DNA of 40,076 nt from Ilumatobacteraceae bacterium (GTDB lineage Bacteria; Actinomycetota; Acidimicrobiia; Acidimicrobiales; Iamiaceae), in assembly GCA_025463265.1 (NCBI GenBank), contig JAOBWH010000053.1, positions 1-40,076 of the forward strand. Direction: 5' to 3'. The notes below the pieces were generated by a model. It was not told where the DNA came from, made no database searches, and worked only from the letters and a program-made list of their open reading frames with translations. Shown one piece after another: positions 16,886-24,577 of this stretch. The translations under genes were made by a program, and so were the position numbers. Within the stretch, counting starts at the first letter, position 1. The number at the start of each line of letters is the position of its first letter.

Positions 16886-18349
16886 TCAGCCGGCCTTGGC
16901 GTCGGGGTCGGGGACCACCATCGCCGTGACCATGCCGAGCAGGCCGTTGTCGCCCTCGGCGTGGTTGAGGATGTGGCAGTGGAAGGCCCACGTGCCCACC
17001 TCGGACGCCTTGATGAGCACCGTGTAGCGCTCGCCGGGCGCCACCCACAACGTGTCCACCTGATACGGGGAGTTCAGGGCGAACCCGTCTTTGGCGATCA
17101 CGATGTGGGGCTGGCGGTGGAGGTGCATCGGGTGCCCCACCAGGCCCTCGTTGTAGTAGTGGAGCATCACGTAGGTGTCCTTCTCGGCCACGATCGGCTC
17201 GGTCTCCGGAAAGGCCTTGCCGTTGAGCGACAGACCGATCACGCCGGCGTCGTTCAGCACCATGGGGATCTCCTGGCTGACCTTCACGTCGGCCGGCATC
17301 GCGAACTGGCCGTAGGTGCCCGCCGGCGGGATCGGCACCTCGCCGACCTGGAACACCGAGAACAGGCCGTTCAGGACCGCCTCCTGCCCGTGGTAGTGGG
17401 CGTGGTACATCGCCTGCTGGTTGTTGGGCCCGACGTTGAAGCGGTACGTGTAGGTGGTGTTCGGCTTGATGTAGTCCTGGGTGATGCCGGCCACGCCGTC
17501 CTGGTCGTTGGGGACGTCGACGCCGTGGAAGTGGATGTCGGTGCTGATGGGCAGGTTGTTGGTCAAGACGATCTCGACGTCATCGTCGGGGTCCACCTTG
17601 ATCCACGGGCCGGGGACGGTGCCGTTGTAGGTCCAGGCCTTCACGACCTTGCCCGGGCTGACCTCCCAGTCGGTGATGGCGGCGGTCAGGTGGAACTGCT
17701 TGGTGCCGTCCGGGAGGATCTTCGGCTCCAGGATCTGGTTCCCCTTCTCGATCTCGCCGTCGGCGTACTTCGTGGCGTTCGCCAGGAACGTGGCGACGCC
17801 GTCGTCCATGCCCTGCTGCATCTGCTTGTCGATGCGCTTGGCCATGGCATCCGTGGACTCGAGCGAGCCGATGTCAGCGGTTGCGTGGTCGGCGTGCTGG
17901 CCCTCGGCCGCGCTGGCGTCCTCCTTGGCTGCGGCGGCGCCGCCTCCGGTCCCGTCGGTGATGGTGAGGGTCGCCGTCATCCCGGAGTCCTTGTGCCCGG
18001 TGATGGCGCAGAACAGCTCGTACGCTCCCGGCTCCAGCGACGACAGGTCCACCGGGGCGCTCTCGCCTGCGGCGAGGTCGCTCGTCTTGATGGCGGTGTC
18101 GACGACCGACACGTTGTGGGCCATCGTCCCGTTGTTGGTCACGTCGAGCGACCCGCCCAGCGGCACGACGATCGCCGCCGGGGCGATGGTGAACTCGGAG
18201 AGCGCCACGCCGACGGGCGCCGCCTCGGCCGCGTCTCCGGACCCGCCGGAACCGCTGCCGTTGACGGCGACGACGCCGACCATCAACAGGGCGAACATGG
18301 AGGTGGCCACGGCGAAGCGGGCGAGCATGGTCTGGTTGGCGGGACTCAC
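16886..18349 (-). CDS. Multicopper oxidase with an N-terminal cupredoxin domain
   Basis: The product is 487 residues from GTG 18349, chosen because AGAGG lies 8 bases upstream and the N-terminus becomes a compact signal anchor (~9-30); the frame remains open to TTG 18451. Residues ~45-131 form a type 1 copper cupredoxin with His78, Cys114, His119 and Met124. Residues ~215-480 are a two-domain multicopper oxidase with all four copper motifs: HFHG at 273-276, HAHYH at 316-320, HPMHLH at 406-411 and HCHILNH at 457-463. The extra cupredoxin could hand electrons to the oxidase core. The spacing after the last motif (HAEGDNGLLGM) is longer than in classic laccases, so the axial ligand is uncertain. 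The substrate (phenols, metal ions, nitrite) is not determined. Its promoter region shares a DosR-box-like palindrome with the divergent regulator. Confidence 0.85.
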   Translation of the reverse strand: MSPANQTMLARFAVATSMFALLMVGVVAVNGSGSGGSGDAAEAAPVGVALSEFTIAPAAIVVPLGGSLDVTNNGTMAHNVSVVDTAIKTSDLAAGESAPVDLSSLEPGAYELFCAITGHKDSGMTATLTITDGTGGGAAAAKEDASAAEGQHADHATADIGSLESTDAMAKRIDKQMQQGMDDGVATFLANATKYADGEIEKGNQILEPKILPDGTKQFHLTAAITDWEVSPGKVVKAWTYNGTVPGPWIKVDPDDDVEIVLTNNLPISTDIHFHGVDVPNDQDGVAGITQDYIKPNTTYTYRFNVGPNNQQAMYHAHYHGQEAVLNGLFSVFQVGEVPIPPAGTYGQFAMPADVKVSQEIPMVLNDAGVIGLSLNGKAFPETEPIVAEKDTYVMLHYYNEGLVGHPMHLHRQPHIVIAKDGFALNSPYQVDTLWVAPGERYTVLIKASEVGTWAFHCHILNHAEGDNGLLGMVTAMVVPDPDAKAG

Positions 18350-18428
18350 GGCAGGAACCTCTGGCTGAGGGGGCGGGATGCGGGCCTGGTCATCGTCCTC
18401 CCCACGGTTGCCTGCGGACAGAGGCCGA

Positions 18429-18449
18429 GGTCCCGACCCGGTCGGGACC
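18429..18449. promoter_or_regulatory. 21-bp perfect palindrome in a divergent promoter region
   Basis: The arms GGTCCCGACC and GGTCGGGACC flank a single C. It lies between the divergent multicopper oxidase (start 18349) and response regulator (start 18493) and overlaps the DosR-box-like site next to it. It is probably an operator, since it is perfect and intergenic. Confidence 0.6.
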
Positions 18450-18460
18450 AAGGTCCCTGG
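18441..18460. promoter_or_regulatory. DosR-box-like site
   Basis: The core GGGACCAAGGTCCC (18444-18457) matches 12 of 14 positions of the mycobacterial DosR core GGGACTWWAGTCCC; over the full 20-bp consensus I count 14 matches. It is 33 bp before the DosR-like regulator's ATG and about 92 bp before the oxidase GTG. Autoregulation and control of the oxidase are inferred. Confidence 0.55.
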
Positions 18461-18492
18461 TGACGGGCGCCGCCACCTGCGACGATGAGCCG

Positions 18493-19182
18493 ATGACCAC
18501 TCGGGTGTTCCTCCTCGACGACCACGAGGTCGTGCGCCGCGGGGTCCGGGACCTCCTCGAGAGCGAGGACGACATCACCGTCGTCGGGGAGGCGTCGACG
18601 GGGACCGAGGCCATCGAGCGCATCGCGGTCGCCCACCCCGACGTCGCCGTCCTGGACGTGCAGCTCGAGCAGGGCTCGGGCATCGAGGTGGCCCGCGAGA
18701 TCCGCTCCCGGCACCCCGAGGTGCGCTGCGTGATGCTCACCTCGTTCGCCGACGACGAGGCCATGGTCGGCAGCGTCATGGCCGGCGCCTCCGGCTACAT
18801 CCTCAAGCAGGTGCGCGGCCACGACCTGGTCGAGGGCGTCCGCACGGTCGGCGCCGGCGGCTCCCTGCTCGACCCGGTCATGACGGCCCGGGTGCTGGAG
18901 CGGCTGCGCCACGGCAGCGCCGAGGACCAGCGCATCGCGTCGCTCACCCCGCAGGAGCGCAGGATCCTCGACCTGCTCGCCGAGGGCCTCACCAACCGCC
19001 AGATCGGCGAGCGCCTGCACCTCGCGGAGAAGACCATCAAGAACTACGTGTCGAACGTGCTCATGAAGCTGGGCATGGCCCGGCGCACCGAGGCGGCGGT
19101 GTACGCCGCACGCCAGACCGACCGCCAGGTTCGCACCGGCGGCTCCACCGGATGGCCCCGCTCACCTGAGGTGCGTGGGTAG
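18493..19182 (+). CDS. NarL/LuxR-family response regulator, DosR/DevR-like
   Basis: This is a 229-residue response regulator. The receiver domain (~4-120) has the acidic pair Asp9-Asp10, phosphoacceptor Asp55 (AVLDVQL), Thr83 and Lys105. A LuxR-type helix-turn-helix occupies ~150-205. The recognition helix reads AEKTIKNYV; its Lys180, Lys183 and Asn184 match the DNA-contacting residues of mycobacterial DosR (AEKTVKNYV), and GASGY and VGAGGSLLD also match DosR. ATG 18493 was preferred to in-frame starts upstream because FLLDDHEVVRRG must lie at the N-terminus. No sensor kinase is adjacent. The DosR-like site in its promoter suggests autoregulation, by analogy in response to hypoxia, NO or redox state. 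Confidence 0.88.
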   Translation: MTTRVFLLDDHEVVRRGVRDLLESEDDITVVGEASTGTEAIERIAVAHPDVAVLDVQLEQGSGIEVAREIRSRHPEVRCVMLTSFADDEAMVGSVMAGASGYILKQVRGHDLVEGVRTVGAGGSLLDPVMTARVLERLRHGSAEDQRIASLTPQERRILDLLAEGLTNRQIGERLHLAEKTIKNYVSNVLMKLGMARRTEAAVYAARQTDRQVRTGGSTGWPRSPEVRG

Positions 19183-19193
19183 GGTCCGCAGCG

Positions 19194-19724
19194 ATGGCGA
19201 AGCAGCAGGTGGCGTTCCTCCGAGCGGTCAACGTCGGGCGGCGGCGGGTGGCCATGGCCGACCTCAAGGCCGACCTCGAAGGCCTCGGCTTCGACGACGT
19301 GTGGACCTACATCAACAGCGGCTACGCCGTGTTCCGGTCGCCGCTCGGCCGGGCGAGGCTCGAACCGCAGATCGAGGGGTGCCTGGCCGCTTCGCTGGGC
19401 TTCGAGGTCGAGACCTTCGTGCGCACCGCAGCGCAGGTCGAGGCGGCGGTCGCCCTGCGCCCGTTCGGCGACCTGCCCGACGGCGTCACCCACCTGGTGG
19501 CGTTCCTGCGGGCGGCGCCCAGCGCGTCGGCCGCACGGACCATCGAGGGACTGTCGGGCGAGGTCGACCAGCTCGTGGTCGAGGGAGCGGACGTGCACTG
19601 GCGCATCGAGGGCGCATCCCTCGACACCGCGCTGAAGCCGAAAAACTGGAAGGCCGCCGGCGCCGGCCTCACCACCACCCGCAACGTCACGATGCTCACC
19701 AAGCTCGCCGCCAAGCTCGGCTGA
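19194..19724 (+). CDS. DUF1697 domain protein
   Basis: The product is 176 residues and spans essentially the whole DUF1697 family: FLRAVNVGRRRVAMADLK at the N-terminus, LGFDDVWTYINSGYAVF in the middle, and a C-terminal RNVTMLTKLA. The usual family motif has SGN where this protein has SGY. The function of the family is unknown. It starts 11 bp after the response regulator stop on the same strand, so it may be read from the same message. It ends 9 bp before a convergent gene with no terminator between them. Confidence 0.85.
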   Translation: MAKQQVAFLRAVNVGRRRVAMADLKADLEGLGFDDVWTYINSGYAVFRSPLGRARLEPQIEGCLAASLGFEVETFVRTAAQVEAAVALRPFGDLPDGVTHLVAFLRAAPSASAARTIEGLSGEVDQLVVEGADVHWRIEGASLDTALKPKNWKAAGAGLTTTRNVTMLTKLAAKLG

Positions 19725-19733
19725 GCCGCGGCG

Positions 19734-20222
19734 TCAGCCGGCCTTGCCCCGGCGCCCCGGCGGCAGCAGCTCCCGCCTCCGGGCCTCCTTCACCCAGCGC
19801 TGGGCGGTGGTGAGCGGGACCTCGTTCGCCTCGGCCAGCTCCACGATGGGCCGGGGGCTGTCGGCCGCCAGCACCCGGTAGGCGCGGGCGATCACCTCGT
19901 AGAACTCGTCGGGGTAGCCCGGCACCGAGTGCTCCCGCAGCTTCTCGGGCACCCGGGCCTCGGCCGGCGCGCGGCGCGGGTCGTGGCCGTGGCGGACGAG
20001 CGCGTTCACCGCCGCCTCGATGCGGCCGACCGGGATCGTCCGCAGCACGGTGGCCGAGACGGGCCCCTCGTAGTCGATGGCGTCGAGGTGGTAGCGCCCG
20101 TCGTCGGCCACGGTCGCGTGCACCCGGAGCTGCGCTCCCTCGGGCATGCCGTCGGCCCACGCGTACCAGTGATCGCCGAGCGATCGGAGGTGGCCGATCG
20201 TGCGCATCGCCGGGGAGGCCAT
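19734..20222 (-). CDS. Small protein with C-terminal helix-turn-helix
   Basis: This 162-residue protein has an N-terminal half of mixed beta character (~10-75) that matches no domain I know. Its C-terminal half has a helix-turn-helix-like pattern: IVELAEANEVPLTTAQRWVKEARRRELL at about 124-151 followed by a basic PPGRRGKAG tail. The tail resembles small actinobacterial proteins that combine an unknown N-terminal region with a phage-repressor-like HTH. It is divergent from the SPFH gene across a 99-bp gap and could regulate it, but this is inference only. ATG 20222 has GGAGG nearby in its own coding strand but no clear upstream Shine-Dalgarno sequence. Confidence 0.65.
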   Translation of the reverse strand: MASPAMRTIGHLRSLGDHWYAWADGMPEGAQLRVHATVADDGRYHLDAIDYEGPVSATVLRTIPVGRIEAAVNALVRHGHDPRRAPAEARVPEKLREHSVPGYPDEFYEVIARAYRVLAADSPRPIVELAEANEVPLTTAQRWVKEARRRELLPPGRRGKAG

Positions 20223-20321
20223 GGGCGGACACTAGCCCAAACATCCACTTTCGCTTATTCAGACGTCTTGGTACGCTCACCACGACTCGGCATCGTGCCG
20301 AGCGGTGGAAAGTGAGAACAG

Positions 20322-22382
20322 ATGTCCGTATCGACCATCGTGATCCTCGTCGTGCTGGCGTTGATCGCGTACGTGCTGCTGAAGTCGATCCACAAGATCG
20401 GCCCGGCAGAGGTGGGGTTGGTCAACAAGCGGATCGGGTTGCGCAAGCTCAAAGACGACAACCCGGTCGCCTTCCGTGGAGAGGCCGGCTACCAGGCCAC
20501 CCTCCTGATGCCCGGTCTCCGGGTCCGGATCTGGCCCGTCTTCGGCGTCATCAAGTTCCCGTGGGTGCAGATCCCCGCCGGTGAGATCGGTGTCGTCATC
20601 GCCCAGGTCGGCGCCCCGGTCCCGATCGGCGCCAAGAGCGCCGAGTTCCGCGCCGAGTTCGGGAACTTCTCGAACCTCCAGGGCTTCCTCAGCGGCGGCG
20701 GCCAGAAGGGCGTGCAGCGTCCGGTGCTGCCCCCCGGCACGCTGGTGCCGCTGCACCCCGTGGCGTTCATGGTCATCGGCAGCCGCCAGGTGTTCGGCCT
20801 CCCGGTCGCACCCGAGCTGGCGCACATGAGCCGCGGCAACACCCTCACCCCGGAGTCGTTCGGGCTCGACCCGCGCCAGCTCCAGGTGGTGGTCATCGCT
20901 CCCAGCAGCGGCCAGGACGTGGTCGGCATCGTCACCACGCTGGAGGGCCAGCCGCTCGAGTCAGGCGACATCGCCAGCCGCCTCGGCGGCTTCCAGGACA
21001 TCGAGGTGATGGAGCAGCAGCCGGCCGTCACCGACGCCGAGCTCATCGACACCCTCCTCGGCTCGAAGAACGACGAGCACAACAACTACCAGGACTTCCA
21101 GAAGTTCCTCGACGCCGGCGGCCGCATCGGCCTCCAGCACGACCCGATCCAGTACGGCGCCTACCTGCTGAACCCGTTCCTGGTCCGCGTCGACATGGTC
21201 CCCATGCTGGTGGTGAACCAGGGCGAGGTCGCCGTGATCAAGGGCTTCGTGGGCCTGCCCACGCTGGACACATCGGGCTCGGAGTTCAAGTTCGGCTCCA
21301 TCGTCCGCCCGGGCCACCGCGGCATCTGGCAGGAGCCGCTGCGCACCGGCAAGTACCCCATCAACCCTCGCGTGTACGCGGCAGAGGTGGTGCCGACGTT
21401 CATCTTGACGCTCAACTGGTCCACGTCGAACTCGCAGGCGCACGACCTGGACTCCCGCCTCGAGCCCATCATCGGCAAGAGCCGGGAGGGCTTCGTGTTC
21501 ACCATCGACCTCCAGGTGCAGATCCACGTGTCCGACACCCGGGCACCGAAGGTGATCTCCATGGTCGGCACCATGGTCAACCTGGTCAACGAGGTCCTGC
21601 AGTCTGCGGTGGGCAACCACTTCCGCAACACCCTCCAGGCGCTCGAGGCCGTGCAGTTCATCGAGACCCGTCAGGCCGTGCAGCGAGCCGCCCTCGAGGC
21701 GGTCACCCAGTACCTGGCGGCCTACGAGGTGGAGACCCGCGGCGTCTACATCCAAGACGTGGTGTTCCCCGAGGAGCTGGTCGAGGTGCTGACCCGACGG
21801 GAGATCGCCAACCAGGAGCGGGCGACGTTCGTCGAGCAGCAGAAGGCGGAGACGGCCCGCATCGAGACCGAGAAGGCCAAGGGCACCGCCGACATGCAGT
21901 CCCAGCTGGCCAGCTCGGCGGTGTCGGTCGACATCAACCGGAACCAGGCTCAAGCTCGTGAGGCCCAGGCCAGTGGTGAAGCCGCCTACGTGCGGCTCAC
22001 CGGTGAGGCCGAGGCCGACAAGCTGCGTGCCATCGGCCTCGCCGAGGCCAAGGCCACCGAGGCCCTCGGCGTCGCCAAGGCCACCGGCTACGAGGCCCAG
22101 CGCGAAGCGATCGGCGAGATGTCGACCGCACTGGTCGCGGTGGCCGGCGCCATCGGCGAGGGCGGCATCGACATCATGCCGGAGGTCCTCGTGACCGGCG
22201 GCGGGGGGTCCTTCGAGGGCTTGGCCGCCACGCTCATGCAGGCGCTGCGCAACGGCAACCTCACGATGGGCTCCGGTCCCCGGTCCGACGGCAGCACCCC
22301 GGTGCGCCGCACCGAGCTCGGCGAGGCCCTCGCCGAGACCGCCCAGGAGGTCGAAGCCACCGAGGAGCCCCTCGGCAGCTGA
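20322..22382 (+). CDS. SPFH/Band-7 (flotillin-like) membrane scaffold protein
   Basis: The 686-residue protein has an N-terminal membrane segment (STIVILVVLALIAYVLL, 3-19) and a large SPFH-containing middle (VGLVNKRIG, IPAGEIGVVIAQ, GEVAVIKGFVG, FVFTIDLQVQIHV). A long Ala/Glu/Gln-rich coiled coil (~510-615, with EREIANQERATF and GEAEADKLRAIGLAEAKA-type repeats) follows, then a flexible acidic tail. This is the organisation of flotillins, which oligomerise on membranes and organise microdomains. The region before the classic SPFH core is longer than in typical flotillins. The start is supported by a purine-rich GGAAAGTGAG 5 bases before the ATG. It is single-cistron: divergent promoter upstream, strong hairpin downstream. 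No NfeD partner is adjacent. Confidence 0.88.
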   Translation: MSVSTIVILVVLALIAYVLLKSIHKIGPAEVGLVNKRIGLRKLKDDNPVAFRGEAGYQATLLMPGLRVRIWPVFGVIKFPWVQIPAGEIGVVIAQVGAPVPIGAKSAEFRAEFGNFSNLQGFLSGGGQKGVQRPVLPPGTLVPLHPVAFMVIGSRQVFGLPVAPELAHMSRGNTLTPESFGLDPRQLQVVVIAPSSGQDVVGIVTTLEGQPLESGDIASRLGGFQDIEVMEQQPAVTDAELIDTLLGSKNDEHNNYQDFQKFLDAGGRIGLQHDPIQYGAYLLNPFLVRVDMVPMLVVNQGEVAVIKGFVGLPTLDTSGSEFKFGSIVRPGHRGIWQEPLRTGKYPINPRVYAAEVVPTFILTLNWSTSNSQAHDLDSRLEPIIGKSREGFVFTIDLQVQIHVSDTRAPKVISMVGTMVNLVNEVLQSAVGNHFRNTLQALEAVQFIETRQAVQRAALEAVTQYLAAYEVETRGVYIQDVVFPEELVEVLTRREIANQERATFVEQQKAETARIETEKAKGTADMQSQLASSAVSVDINRNQAQAREAQASGEAAYVRLTGEAEADKLRAIGLAEAKATEALGVAKATGYEAQREAIGEMSTALVAVAGAIGEGGIDIMPEVLVTGGGGSFEGLAATLMQALRNGNLTMGSGPRSDGSTPVRRTELGEALAETAQEVEATEEPLGS

Positions 22383-22412
22383 CCCCGACGGACCGAACCG
22401 AAGTTCGGACCA

Positions 22413-22451
22413 GCGCAACGGCCCTCGGCACCCCGCCGAGGGCCGTTGCGC
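22413..22451 (+). terminator. Strong terminator hairpin after the SPFH gene
   Basis: GCGCAACGGCCCTCGG and CCGAGGGCCGTTGCGC form a perfect 16-bp stem around a 7-base loop, 30 bases after the stop. No T tract follows. Confidence 0.8.
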
Positions 22452-22947
22452 GCGTCGCGTCGTTCGTCAATCGTCACCTGCGTGACGATCTCGTCGACCC
22501 ATCACGTCGGACGCCGACCACGAGTGGCGCTCCCGAGGCGCTCCTGCCGGCTGGTTCGAAGCCGTGACAGGCTCGCCAGTCCCATGCGACCGACACGAGA
22601 GCCCAGCCGACGGCCTGCCCGACGCCCAGCCCTGCCAGTGCCAGCCCGGCCGCAACCGCGCTCGCCGCAAGCAGGATCAACAGCTGGCAACGGTCCGCTT
22701 CCTCGCACTCGATCCGCTCGAGTTGGGCCATCCTGGGTTCATTCCCGTCACCGTCCTGGGGTCACGACCACGTCAGACGGGCCACCGGATGATCCACGAT
22801 CATCTGCACCGCAACGTCCGCCTACGCCCGGCGGAGCTCGCCGGCCCTCATGCCCACCAGGAACCAGCTCGGTCCTTACGCCGCGAGGCACACGGCTTCG
22901 ATGGGTGCCGCGAACGAGTGCGCGAGGCACGTGGCCGAGACGGGTCC
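22452..22947. other. Gene-poor gap between convergent genes
   Basis: These ~496 bases lie between the SPFH terminator and the stop of the Anbu gene. Codon use in all frames is less GC-biased than in the neighbours. Apart from one weak minus-strand frame (22474-22731), I see no recognisable gene, repeat or RNA. It may be decayed coding DNA. Confidence 0.5.
22474..22731 (-). CDS. Possible small membrane protein, 85 residues
   Basis: This frame begins at ATG 22731 and encodes an acidic start (MAQLERIECEEADRC), one or two hydrophobic segments (LLILLAASAVAAGLALAGLG, then AVGWALVSVAW) and a basic, Ser/Arg-rich tail. Third-position GC is lower than in neighbouring genes and only a weak AGG adjoins the ATG. 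I recognise no family. It could be a real small membrane protein, a gene remnant, or chance. Confidence 0.3.
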   Translation of the reverse strand: MAQLERIECEEADRCQLLILLAASAVAAGLALAGLGVGQAVGWALVSVAWDWRACHGFEPAGRSASGAPLVVGVRRDGSTRSSRR

Positions 22948-23679
22948 TCAGTCCTCCACGCGGACTGGAGGGATGCGATCGATGGCTTCGGTGAGCAGTG
23001 CCAGCCAGGTGTCGTGGAGGACCGCGAGCGTCTCCGAGTCGGCCTCGATGCGGTGCTCGACCATCTTGAGCGACCCGTTGCGGTACACGCCCAGGTCGTA
23101 GGGCGGCCCGACCGACAGGTTGGCGCGGGCCGTGCTGAGCATGGAGCTGAGGGCGATCTTCACCGCGTCGTCGAGCCCCACCTTGGCGTGGACGGCCAGC
23201 TCGAGCATGAACTTGCCGTACTTGGTCTCACCGATCTGGAAGAACGGTCGCTCATCGGAGACCCTGATGTAGTTGCCCTCGGGGTACACGAGGAAGAGGT
23301 CCGGTCGGTCCCCGGCGATCTGGCCGCCGAGGATGAACGTCGACGTGGCGTCGGCGCCGATGGTGGACAGGCCCTCGCGGTGCCGCTTGACGACCGTGCG
23401 GCTGAGCTCGCCGATGTAGAGCGCGGCCTCGAAGAGGTGGTTGACCGTGGCGAGGCTGGTGTGGTCGCCCGGCGTGGTGAGGTCGCGCTCGATGAGGTCG
23501 AGGACCTCGTGGGTGGTGGCGAGGTTCCCGGCGCTCTGCAGGACGAACACCCGGTCGTCGGCCGCGTGCAGCACGTGCAGCTTCCGGTAGGTCCCCACGT
23601 TGTCGACGCCGGCGTTGGTCCGGGTGTCCGCCAGGAAGATCAGGCCTTCGTCGAGGCGCATGGCGAGGCAGTAGGTCAT
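22948..23679 (-). CDS. Anbu-type proteasome-like protease
   Basis: This 243-residue protein looks like the ancestral beta-subunit (Anbu, proteasome-type protease) family. The start MTYCLAMRLDEGLIFLADTR places Thr directly after Met, the expected N-terminal nucleophile after Met removal, with Asp17 (LADTRTNAGVDN) and Lys32 (YRKLHV) in mature numbering as the usual catalytic partners. The internal QSAGNLATT and the ending are also family-like. The start is backed by AGAGAGAG just upstream of the ATG. Known Anbu genes usually sit with alpha-E, transglutaminase-like and ATP-grasp genes; none is visible here, so the gene appears to stand alone. An inverted repeat (23768-23781) lies ~90 bp upstream. 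Confidence 0.85.
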   Translation of the reverse strand: MTYCLAMRLDEGLIFLADTRTNAGVDNVGTYRKLHVLHAADDRVFVLQSAGNLATTHEVLDLIERDLTTPGDHTSLATVNHLFEAALYIGELSRTVVKRHREGLSTIGADATSTFILGGQIAGDRPDLFLVYPEGNYIRVSDERPFFQIGETKYGKFMLELAVHAKVGLDDAVKIALSSMLSTARANLSVGPPYDLGVYRNGSLKMVEHRIEADSETLAVLHDTWLALLTEAIDRIPPVRVED

Positions 23680-23767
23680 CGGGCTCTCTCTGGGCGGGTG
23701 TGCGGCGAGTGATCGCGGGGCGAGCGACGTTACCCCGGCCCACCGTCGGCGAGACCCTGAACGGGGT

Positions 23768-23781
23768 CTGACAGACGTCAG
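23768..23781. promoter_or_regulatory. Inverted repeat CTGAC-N4-GTCAG upstream of the Anbu gene
   Basis: CTGACAGACGTCAG overlaps the stop codon of the upstream gene and lies about 90 bp before the Anbu ATG. It is a plausible operator, short enough to be chance. Confidence 0.3.
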
Positions 23782-24452
23782 TGCGGTGGACCCTCGGGTC
23801 GGATGAGGACCTCGCCACCGATGGGGGTGAAGCCGGCGGCGAGCAGCGCACGGAGGCTGCGGGCGTTGCCGGGGGCGCACGAGGCGAACAGCGCCTCGCC
23901 CTGCGGCGTCTCGGCTCGCAGGTCTTCGATCAGGCCTCGCCCCGCCCGGCGGTCGTGCACTGCGCCGTCGACCAGCTCGAAGCCCAGCTCGGTGCGCCCA
24001 CCCAACCCGCGGCCCAGCGTGACCAGGCCGCGATCGTCGCCGAGCACCAGGACGTCGGTGCGCGTGGTGCGGGCGTAGTGGACGCGGGCGTGGTCGTCGT
24101 AGCGATCGGTGGGGGCCAGGGTGGTCCCGCCCGTGCCGGTGCCGCGGGCCACGAGCACCACGTCGATCACGCCGATCCAGCCGTCAGGCCCGGCCAGCCA
24201 CCGCAGCAGGTCGGGCGCCAGCGCACCCGCCAGCCCGTCGGCGCCGGCGGCGACGACCTCGTCGTGCGTCCGGTCCGTGGCGATGATGGCGTGCCCGGTG
24301 AAGCTGACCACGGCGTGCAGGCCCGTCGTGGCGTCGGGCGCCACGACCGTGACGCCCCCGTCGTCGAGCGGGAACCGTCCCTCGGCAGCGTCGAGCAGGA
24401 TCGGGCGCAGCGCATCGGTCACGGCCGGCCACCGTAGCGACCCCACCCGCAT
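23778..24452 (-). CDS. GNAT-like hypothetical protein
   Basis: The product is 224 residues from ATG 24452; an upstream GTG (24488) lies within a repeat and is less likely, and GTG 24423 is another option. The C-terminus (ALFASCAPGNARSLRALLAAGFTPIGGEVL) resembles the last strand-helix-strand of GNAT acetyltransferases (N-x-x-S-x-R-x-L-x-x-x-GF-x-P-I-G). The N-terminal half (TVVAPDATTGLHAVVSFTGHAIIAT) is of the kind seen in actinobacterial proteins with this tail. An acetyl-CoA loop is not clear, so activity is uncertain. It lies upstream of the Anbu gene on the same strand (98-bp gap). Confidence 0.6.
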   Translation of the reverse strand: MRVGSLRWPAVTDALRPILLDAAEGRFPLDDGGVTVVAPDATTGLHAVVSFTGHAIIATDRTHDEVVAAGADGLAGALAPDLLRWLAGPDGWIGVIDVVLVARGTGTGGTTLAPTDRYDDHARVHYARTTRTDVLVLGDDRGLVTLGRGLGGRTELGFELVDGAVHDRRAGRGLIEDLRAETPQGEALFASCAPGNARSLRALLAAGFTPIGGEVLIRPEGPPH

Positions 24453-24458
24453 GCTCGA

Positions 24459-24503
24459 ACTTGGAGGATCCGTGTCGCATGGCGTCACCTCTCCTCCAAC
24501 ATC
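24459..24503. repeat. Hairpin repeat, copy A
   Basis: The conserved core GTCGCATGGCGTCACC (24474-24489) sits between TTGGAGGA (24461-24468) and TCCTCCAA (24492-24499), a perfect 8-bp stem. The unit ends in AACATC. It starts exactly 60 bp before copy B. Confidence 0.65.
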
Positions 24504-24518
24504 CGCCGCCGATCACCG

Positions 24519-24570
24519 ACTTGGTGGATCGGCGTCGCATGGCGTCACCGATCCGCCAAGTTGGAACATC
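24519..24570. repeat. Hairpin repeat, copy B
   Basis: The same core (24534-24549) lies between ACTTGGTGGATCGG (24519-24532) and CCGATCCGCCAAGT (24548-24561), a 14-bp stem with one G-T pair. It also ends in AACATC. The stems of the two copies differ but stay paired, while the core is unchanged. It follows the ABC ATPase stop by a few bases and might also terminate that operon. Confidence 0.65.
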
Positions 24571-24577
24571 GGGGTGG

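Noticed and set aside
22790-22870. A short minus-strand GMRAGELR-like stretch resembling an integrase motif
   Set aside because: It spans only about 15 residues between two stops, with no catalytic residues nearby; too short to call a recombinase remnant.
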